From Ehrlichia japonica (lineage in GTDB: Bacteria > Pseudomonadota > Alphaproteobacteria > Rickettsiales > Anaplasmataceae): a stretch of 64,000 nucleotides of DNA. The notes below the pieces were generated by a model, which was not told the DNA's origin, made no database searches, and saw only the letters and a list, made by a program, of their open reading frames with translations. Every line of letters starts with the position of its first letter. The first letter of the stretch is position 1. The stretch spans positions 372,001-436,000 of the forward strand of contig NZ_CP007474.1 of the NCBI RefSeq assembly GCF_000632845.1, written 5' to 3'. Shown here one piece after another: positions 58,014 to 64,000 of the stretch. Both the position numbers and the translations under genes were made by a program.

Positions 58014-58395
58014 GGCTTTTCTGTATAAATCCCAAGTCACACTAACAAAATAAAGAAATTGTGTCAAATAATTTAGTAATCAAAGTATTTTGCCTATATA
58101 ATTTTTTATGTTGATTTTCAAGAAATTTGTTAAATTTCAATATTCGGGAGTCATATATTAGTAACTTAAGTAAATACGTATACTTTGGTTAATAAGGAGA
58201 GGAAGGTGATAATAATGCTTCTTAATTAATATTTTTTTTAGAGAGAAATACATTACTTTCTACATATAAAAAAGTATCTATAGAAAGTGTGTGTTTCCTG
58301 TGAATTTGATGGTGGAAATGACAGATATTTATAAAGGGTCATTTCAATTATTTTTTACCTTTACTACTACCTATTTTTTTAAAATATGAACCCCA
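58014..58395. other. 382-base spacer, nothing firm
   Basis: Between purA and pal. It includes a strong ribosome-binding-like AGGAGAGGAAGG near 58195 followed by a short ATG frame of four codons; this is not a gene. No array or clear terminator. Confidence 0.45.
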
Positions 58396-58893
58396 TTATT
58401 TAACAGGTTTAGTTTTATCTGTGAAATTATCAGTAAGTGTTATCACAACTCTGCGATTTTTAGTGTGGGCATATTCAGCTTCTTCTGGGTTATTAGAGTA
58501 CACTAAAACTGCTGGTTCAGATTTTCCTTTAGATGTTACAGTAATTCTATCTTCTAAGGATCTATCATGCTCTAAAATAAAATCTTTAACAGCATTTGCC
58601 CTTTGGTTACCTAACTCTAAATTATATTCATCTGTTCCTCTGGTATCAGTATGTCCGACAATAGTAATACTAGTATCAGGGTATTCCTGTGCTTTTTGTA
58701 TAACTTTTTCAAGTATTACTTTATCAGAATCCTCTATTGTTGCCTTCCCAAAACTGAAATATATCTTTTCAATAACTTTCGTATTAGAGAACACATGATC
58801 AACATTCACCAAAGGAGCATGATCAGTAGTTTTGCAGCTACTGAGAATTAAGCATAGTAGCATGAATTTTATGAATACCAACTTATATTTCAT
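58396..58893 (-). CDS. pal: Peptidoglycan-associated lipoprotein, Pal/OmpA family
   Basis: 165 residues. Lipobox LSSC at residues 17-20 after a hydrophobic signal peptide marks a lipoprotein, expected in the outer membrane. The OmpA-like domain has ITIVGHTDTRGTDEYNLELG, NQRANAVKDFIL and the end YAHTKNRRVVITL. Pal links the outer membrane to peptidoglycan or the Tol system; Ehrlichia have little or no peptidoglycan, so its partner here is uncertain, and it is a known immunogenic surface-associated protein in the genus. Confidence 0.95.
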   Translation of the reverse strand: MKYKLVFIKFMLLCLILSSCKTTDHAPLVNVDHVFSNTKVIEKIYFSFGKATIEDSDKVILEKVIQKAQEYPDTSITIVGHTDTRGTDEYNLELGNQRANAVKDFILEHDRSLEDRITVTSKGKSEPAVLVYSNNPEEAEYAHTKNRRVVITLTDNFTDKTKPVK

Positions 58894-59665
58894 AGTGCCT
58901 CAATTGTTTTGAACAAGATTATCATGATCATTACTTAAAATTATCTTAAGTCAAGAGAAAAATCAAAGTGTAGCTATATTACTGGATTTATATGATAATT
59001 TGCTTTAGTTTAGAAGTTAATAATTTAAATGTCAATCAAGATAAATGTTAGAATATAAAATATGTAAGTATTTTTATGTGCAATTATATTGTAAAAAAGC
59101 CTAATTCTTGGTTTACATTTTTAGTTACCTATTGTTAGTTTTAGTGGTTTTTATATGAGGACCAATAATTGGTTATTTGGATTATAAAAATCTATTACTA
59201 CTTGATTATGATAAATCTGTAATCTATCAACGAACAAAAATTATTAGTTCAAGTTATGTAGAGTAAAGACATGTAATATAATGTTTAAATAGTTTTTTTA
59301 TAACTATTGATATAGTGCAGTTAGTAATGTATATCATAGTGCTTGTGAAAATGTTGTTTAATGGAGGAATCCATTTATTATCTTACGTTTAGTAAAGTTA
59401 TTTAAATTTTTTAGAGAGAGAAATATTGATATTTTATGTTATATTGCACTAATATATTGATTATCATTGTCAACTATTTATTGGAATTATGTGATTTTTA
59501 GGTATCAGTATTTTTGTTGTTAATATTTTTCCTAGTGTAGCATATATATAGTATGCATTGTATGCTTTAGTATATTTTGGAAAAGTTTTTGCATACCCGT
59601 TGATATTATTTAATGAATTTTTGATTAACTAACTAAATGAATTTAACCTACGGAATATTATACAT
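58894..59665. other. 772-base spacer, nothing firm
   Basis: Separates the divergent pal and M32-homologue genes, so both promoters should lie here. A TTGACT box on the minus strand near 58950 could serve pal but lacks a good -10 partner. A short hairpin AATGGA/TCCATT sits at 59360-59375. No gene or repeat array was seen. Confidence 0.45.
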
Positions 59666-61141
59666 ATGAAACATTATAAATTTTTGGAGCAAGTTTTTGA
59701 TAAAATTGGAAGTATTAATTCTATTATTAGTGTTTTAGAAACTAATAAAGGTAATTTTAGTGATAGAATAGAGCATGTTTGCACCCTTAAAGAAATTAGG
59801 CACGAAATTATCAGTAATGAGATGATTGGTGACATGATACAACACTCTGTAGCTAACAAGGCGAAATTAAATGATTGGGAAATTGCTAATTTAAATCATA
59901 TTGAATTCATACATAAGAATAATGCTGCTATTCCTATAGAATTGGTATTAGATCTTTACAAAGCGCGAGTAAAGTGTAAAAATTCTTGGATATTGTTTCG
60001 TAATGGTGATGCTTCCGTACAGGATGTAATTGCCTTATTGTCTAACGTTGTAAGATTAGTAGGTGATGTTGTTTCTATTAAAGCTGAAAGTTTAAAGATT
60101 TCTAAGTATGATGTTATTTTAGGATTACAGGATAGTAAATTAAACACAAGGAAGGTGGATGCTATATTTACTGAAATAGGAGCTTTTTTTCGCCATTTTA
60201 TCAATGAAATAGGTGATAAACAAAAACACAACAAGATTTGTTATCCAAAAAGTGTTAATAAGGATAAGCAGATACTTCTAGGGTATGATACTTTATCATG
60301 TTTTGGTATGATTGGTGATAATATAAATATTATTGATCAGGATTATGTAAGTAATAGATATTCATTTGGAAATGAGCTGTCTTTTTTAGTTGATTATGAT
60401 GAAAGTAATTATAGAGTTGGATTGAAGACTTTGCTCAGAAAAATAGGGTATGCTTTATATGTTTTAAATTTACCTGAGAGGTGGTATAAACAACCTGTAG
60501 GATGGAATCTAAACAACATTTTACCTGAAGTTTTAGGGTTATTGACATCAACCCACTTGATGATGAGTAAGGAGTTTATACAACTTATATCTCCTATTTT
60601 GAAAAAGCAGTTTTCTTTTAGGGGCAAGGTTGGGCATTATGAAAATATTCAGTTATATTTTAATGAAGTGCGGCCTAGTTTATTTATGCATAAGTCTGAT
60701 GAGGTGACTTTATTAGCTCATATCATGTTACGATATACTTTAGAAAAGGAAATGATAAGTGATTCTCTGCAAGTGCAAGATTTGCCAGATGCTTGGGTTC
60801 AAGGAATGAAATACTATTTTAACATTACTCCAAAGAATGATTTAGAAGGGTTTTTACAGGATGATTATTGGGTAAGTGGGATTTTTGGATATTTCCCTTG
60901 TTGTATGATTTCTGCTATTATTGCTTCCCAGATTTTTTCTACTATGGAAAGTAATGACTCTCAAGTTTTATCACAGGTAGCAAAGGGAGATCTCTCATTA
61001 TTTACCTCATGGATGAATAAGAATATATGTGATTATGGTACAAAGTACAGTAGTATGGATTTATTAAAGAAAATTACAGGGGAGAAATTGAATGTTGCTT
61101 TTTATAAAAATTACCTTACGGATAAATATTTGAATGTGTAA
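59666..61141 (+). CDS. M32 carboxypeptidase-fold protein lacking the HEXXH metal site
   Basis: 491 residues, full length for the M32 (carboxypeptidase Taq) family. The C-terminal half matches well: DEVTLLAHIMLRYTLEKEMI, DLPDAWVQGMKYYFNI, DLEGFLQDDYWVSGIFGYFP and GTKYSSMDLLKKITGE. Where active members have H-E-x-G-H-A-L-Y the sequence reads LRKIGYALYVLNLPERWYKQ, so both His and the Glu are gone. The later H-E-S-Q is PEVL, and the DVRITTR block is ELSFLVDYD. It should not bind the catalytic zinc or cobalt and is probably a pseudoenzyme, though the frame is fully open and conserved elsewhere. Divergent from pal, followed by tkt after 55 bases. Confidence 0.85.
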   Translation: MKHYKFLEQVFDKIGSINSIISVLETNKGNFSDRIEHVCTLKEIRHEIISNEMIGDMIQHSVANKAKLNDWEIANLNHIEFIHKNNAAIPIELVLDLYKARVKCKNSWILFRNGDASVQDVIALLSNVVRLVGDVVSIKAESLKISKYDVILGLQDSKLNTRKVDAIFTEIGAFFRHFINEIGDKQKHNKICYPKSVNKDKQILLGYDTLSCFGMIGDNINIIDQDYVSNRYSFGNELSFLVDYDESNYRVGLKTLLRKIGYALYVLNLPERWYKQPVGWNLNNILPEVLGLLTSTHLMMSKEFIQLISPILKKQFSFRGKVGHYENIQLYFNEVRPSLFMHKSDEVTLLAHIMLRYTLEKEMISDSLQVQDLPDAWVQGMKYYFNITPKNDLEGFLQDDYWVSGIFGYFPCCMISAIIASQIFSTMESNDSQVLSQVAKGDLSLFTSWMNKNICDYGTKYSSMDLLKKITGEKLNVAFYKNYLTDKYLNV

Positions 61142-61196
61142 GTCGTTGTATGTGTTTAACTAAAGTTGTGTGTTGTGAATTTAATAAGAGTAGAAT

Positions 61197-63188
61197 ATGG
61201 ACAGCGAATATGGTAATATGGTAAATATGGCTAATGCCATTAGAGTGTTATCAGTAGATGCTATACAGAAAGCTACTTCTGGGCATCCAGGTATGCCTCT
61301 TGGCATGGCAGACGTTGCTACAGTATTGTTTACAAAGTTTCTGAAATTTAATCCTAGAGATCCTGATTGGTTTGATAGAGATAGATTTGTGTTGTCGAAT
61401 GGGCATGGATCTATGCTGTTATATTCTATCTTATATTTTTTAGGGTATTTGGATATAGAAGAAATAAAAAAATTTAGACAAATTAATTCTTTAACTCCAG
61501 GACATCCAGAGTATGGTTGTACTCCTGGGGTAGATGCTACTACTGGTCCATTAGGTCAAGGTTTAGCGTGTGCAGTAGGTATGGCAATAGCGGAAAAGGT
61601 ATTATCTGAAAGGTTTGGTAATGAAATTATAAATCATGCCACTTACGTTATGGTTGGTGATGGCTGTCTTATGGAAGGCATTAGTCATGAAGCAGCATCT
61701 TTGGCAGGGCATTTGCAATTGAGTAAATTGATAGTATTATTTGATGACAATAGTATTTCAATAGATGGTCCAACTTCTTTGTCTGTTTCAGATGATGTTA
61801 AAGCTAGGTTCTTGTCTTATGGATGGGATGTTTTCGAAATAGATGGACATGATTTTAGTCAAATTGAGTCTTCCATTAAAGATGCTCGAAAATCTGACAA
61901 ACCTTCTTTGATTTGTTGTAAGACAATTATTGGAAAAAATTTGTCTTCAAAAGAAAATACTTGTGCTGCACATAGTTGGCCATTTTCAGAAGAAGAAGTA
62001 GTTTTGATGAAAGAAAAATTAGGTTGGCATTACAAACCATTTAATATACCAGAAGAAATTTTGCAGTTATGGAAGGATGTTGCTAATAGATCAGAGGCTG
62101 AATACAACATGTGGCTTGATAGATCTACAAAATACGGTAAAACTTCTAGTGATTTTATAGATATAATAAAGGATGGTGTTTCTGATTCAGTTTTGTTGAG
62201 TTTAAAAAAATTTAAAGAGGAACTGTATACTTTAAATTTAAATGAAGCAACTCGTAAGACTTCTGGTAGAGTATTGGAAATTATAGCGAAGAATACAAGT
62301 AAATTAATAGGTGGTTCTGCTGATCTTACTAATTCTAATAATACTAAGCCGCGGCTTGTATCAGTTATGAACAGAAATAATTTTAAGGGGTCTTATCTAC
62401 ATTATGGTATTAGGGAACATGCTATGGCAGGATGTATGAATGGTATGGCCTTGCATGGTGGGATAATTCCTTATGGTGGAACATTTTTGGTTTTTTCCGA
62501 TTATTGTAGACCAGCTATTAGATTGTCTGCATTGATGAAAAAGCAGGTTATTTATATTATGACACATGACTCTATTGGAGTAGGAGAAGATGGTCCGACT
62601 CATCAGCCTGTAGAACATTTATCATCTTTACGATCAATCCCTAATTTATATGTTTTTAGGCCAGCTGATGCTATTGAGGTACTAGAATGTTGGGAAATTG
62701 CATTAAAATTAACTAATTCTCCATCTGTGTTTATATTATCTAGGCAAGATGTTAACTGTATTCGTAGTATATGTATTGAAGAGAATTTATCTAGTAAGGG
62801 TGCATATATTATACGTGAATATGAAAAAGATTTAGATGTTACCATTTTTGCAACTGGATCTGAGGTGGAAGTTGCGTTAAAAGCATCTGATATTTTGAAG
62901 AATAAAGGGTTAGATACGAGAGTAGTATCTGTTCCTTGTTGGGAGTTATTAGGGCGACAAGATAAAAAATATATCTTCAATTTATTGAATAATAAAAGTA
63001 TCAAAGCTGCTGTAGAAGCTGCAAGTTCTTTTGGATGGCATAAATACATAGGGGAAAATGGTATTTTTGTGGGTTTAGAAAATTTTGGTATATCTGCTCC
63101 ATGTAAGGATTTATATAAGCACTTTGGAATCACTGCAGAAAATTTAGTAAGTAAGATACTGGATAAATTGAAGATTAATACAGATTAG
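61197..63188 (+). CDS. tkt: Transketolase
   Basis: 663 residues. Thiamine diphosphate enzyme of the non-oxidative pentose phosphate pathway. SGHPGMPLGMADVATVLF, SNGHGSMLLYSILYFLGY, the cofactor motif YVMVGDGCLMEGISHEAAS (G-D-G) and YGIREHAMAGCMNGMALHGG with its Glu are present; the C-terminal domain is complete. Starts 55 bases after the M32 homologue on the same strand and may share a transcript. Confidence 0.97.
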   Translation: MDSEYGNMVNMANAIRVLSVDAIQKATSGHPGMPLGMADVATVLFTKFLKFNPRDPDWFDRDRFVLSNGHGSMLLYSILYFLGYLDIEEIKKFRQINSLTPGHPEYGCTPGVDATTGPLGQGLACAVGMAIAEKVLSERFGNEIINHATYVMVGDGCLMEGISHEAASLAGHLQLSKLIVLFDDNSISIDGPTSLSVSDDVKARFLSYGWDVFEIDGHDFSQIESSIKDARKSDKPSLICCKTIIGKNLSSKENTCAAHSWPFSEEEVVLMKEKLGWHYKPFNIPEEILQLWKDVANRSEAEYNMWLDRSTKYGKTSSDFIDIIKDGVSDSVLLSLKKFKEELYTLNLNEATRKTSGRVLEIIAKNTSKLIGGSADLTNSNNTKPRLVSVMNRNNFKGSYLHYGIREHAMAGCMNGMALHGGIIPYGGTFLVFSDYCRPAIRLSALMKKQVIYIMTHDSIGVGEDGPTHQPVEHLSSLRSIPNLYVFRPADAIEVLECWEIALKLTNSPSVFILSRQDVNCIRSICIEENLSSKGAYIIREYEKDLDVTIFATGSEVEVALKASDILKNKGLDTRVVSVPCWELLGRQDKKYIFNLLNNKSIKAAVEAASSFGWHKYIGENGIFVGLENFGISAPCKDLYKHFGITAENLVSKILDKLKINTD

Positions 63189-63744
63189 ATATAGCTGTAT
63201 AACTCATTTTTATTGAATATTTGCGAATTTAGAATTCTTAGATATTACAAAAAGCTTCACCAAGTTAAAACTATTTAAGATTTTCTTGTAATTGGTTATT
63301 AGTTAATATGTGTTTTTTAGAGCTGAATTATAATGTTGAACTTTTGCAGAGTTTTATTAGTTTATGCATTGATATTTACCCCTCATAAGTTTTAGATTTG
63401 AAAATCTTTGAAATTGTGAATTTTAATTATATTTTTATATTGTCATAAAATGTTTAATTATTTCGATATATAAATCTTTTAATAATAAAAATATGTGTTT
63501 ACAAGAGAGGTAAGATATAAATATTATTTATAATTTTAAATCTCTAGGTAGTAATCATATACTAGCGGAGATAGTATCTTATGTGTATTTCATAGCATGG
63601 TCTAATTTATTATCAAATAAGTAAATAATGTGATGTTTAGTAATTTAATGTGATGTTTAGTAATTTAAGGTTTGGTTATTATGATTTAAATGTTTGTGTA
63701 TTGGTAATATTTGTATATATTGATTTTATCATTGTTATCGTTGG
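63189..63744. other. 556-base spacer with a short direct repeat
   Basis: AT-rich sequence between tkt and the MrpF-like gene. The only feature seen is a 20-base unit TGATGTTTAGTAATTTAATG at 63631-63650 repeated at 63651-63668. Confidence 0.6.
63631..63668. repeat. Two-copy 20-base direct repeat
   Basis: TGATGTTTAGTAATTTAATG followed immediately by the same sequence, apart from its last two bases. It lies about 80 bases upstream of the MrpF-like start and could be length-variable. Confidence 0.85.
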
Positions 63745-64000
63745 ATGAAAATGTTAGTACTTACAGTTTGTGTGTTATTATTTTGTATGGGAATGATGTT
63801 AGTATATCTATCCATTGGTAGGACTATATATGATAAAATACTTGCTGCAAATTTGTTTGGGACGTATTCTATGGTTTTGATTATTGTTATTGGAATCATA
63901 AATGGTACATTTTCATTACTTATAGATGTGTCTTTGGTGTATGCATGTGTTAATTTTATCTCTACTGTTGGGTTTATGAGGTTTTTTCTTCATGGTTCTT
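63745..64000 (+). CDS. MrpF/MnhF-like cation:proton antiporter subunit, cut by the right edge
   Basis: 85 codons are visible from ATG 63745 (ATG 63751 is an alternative), and the frame is open at the right edge. Three hydrophobic helices are present. The pattern IGRTIYDKILAANLFGTYSM then SLLIDVSLVYACVNFISTVG matches small MrpF/MnhF subunits (R-x-x-x-G-P-x-x-x-D-R and D-x-A-L-V-Y-A), although the usual Pro is absent. Other Mrp subunits would be expected just outside the window. Confidence 0.75.
   Translation, partial: MKMLVLTVCVLLFCMGMMLVYLSIGRTIYDKILAANLFGTYSMVLIIVIGIINGTFSLLIDVSLVYACVNFISTVGFMRFFLHGS

Noticed and set aside
58195-58230. Small gene behind a strong ribosome-binding-like sequence in the purA-pal spacer
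   Set aside because: The ATG after AGGAGAGGAAGG is followed by a stop after three more codons.

Overview
This window looks like a stretch of chromosome from an Ehrlichia species (Alphaproteobacteria, Rickettsiales, Anaplasmataceae). The reasons are very AT-rich DNA, long AT-rich spacers between housekeeping genes, a split ribosomal supercluster headed by a lone tuf, a Pal-type lipoprotein, and several intergenic arrays of 130-230 bp tandem repeats. That last trait is known from the Ehrlichia ruminantium genome, so E. ruminantium is my best guess. The species call is inference, not proof. No insertion sequence, prophage, CRISPR array or rRNA gene was seen.

Layout. 1-2507: C-terminally cut AddA/UvrD-type helicase on the minus strand. 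2612-3565: secreted-type acidic plus ankyrin gene split by an A9 homopolymer, followed by a decayed gene remnant. 4084-7269: SPFH membrane protein, a small unknown protein and a ZapE/AFG1-type ATPase. 7658-9784: hemH and a membrane protein of unknown function. 9941-14933: a minus-strand cluster rlmB-cmk-rpsA-sppA-HU/IHF-like gene-coiled-coil gene-zapA. 15090-29705: tRNA-Tyr, tRNA-Gly, tuf, then the S10, spc and alpha ribosomal operons in one direction, without rpmD or rpmJ, with secY, adk and rpoA. 29755-34743: pheT and comEC. 35477-37346: sodium:alanine symporter, rnpA and rpmH. 37619-40634: ubiA, a flavin-reductase-like gene, dapB and pstB. 41365-46098: tgt, rpmF-plsX-fabH, tadA and an unknown membrane-anchored protein. 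46803-52851: dnaB, a ThiO-like oxidoreductase, a twin FKBP-like membrane protein and ispA. 53111-56019: tRNA-Glu with a near-consensus promoter, nrdA and ruvX. 56712-58893: purA and pal. 59666-64000: an M32 carboxypeptidase-fold protein without its metal site, tkt, and the start of an MrpF-like antiporter subunit.

How the genes work together. Most encode core functions: translation (22 ribosomal proteins, tuf, pheT, tgt, tadA, rlmB), replication (dnaB, nrdA, purA, ruvX), the Sec translocon, cell division (zapA, zapE), heme, ubiquinone and isoprenoid synthesis (hemH, ubiA, ispA), fatty acid and phospholipid initiation (plsX, fabH) and central carbon metabolism (tkt). dapB points to a retained diaminopimelate/lysine branch. 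Host-interaction candidates are few: the acidic-ankyrin gene, Pal and some unknown membrane proteins.

The most notable pattern is repeated duplication of gene 3' ends into the downstream spacer. The last codons of comEC, the FKBP-like gene, pstB and hemH are each copied next to their parent at different stages of decay. Together with a 134-bp array near ruvX/purA and two weak old duplications, they suggest one continuing process of local tandem duplication followed by mutational decay. Other points of interest are the A9 frameshift in the acidic-ankyrin gene, the metal-site loss in the M32 homologue, an HU/IHF-like protein lacking the usual arm proline, an abrupt codon-style switch at the 3' end of tuf, and a possible attenuator ahead of ubiA.
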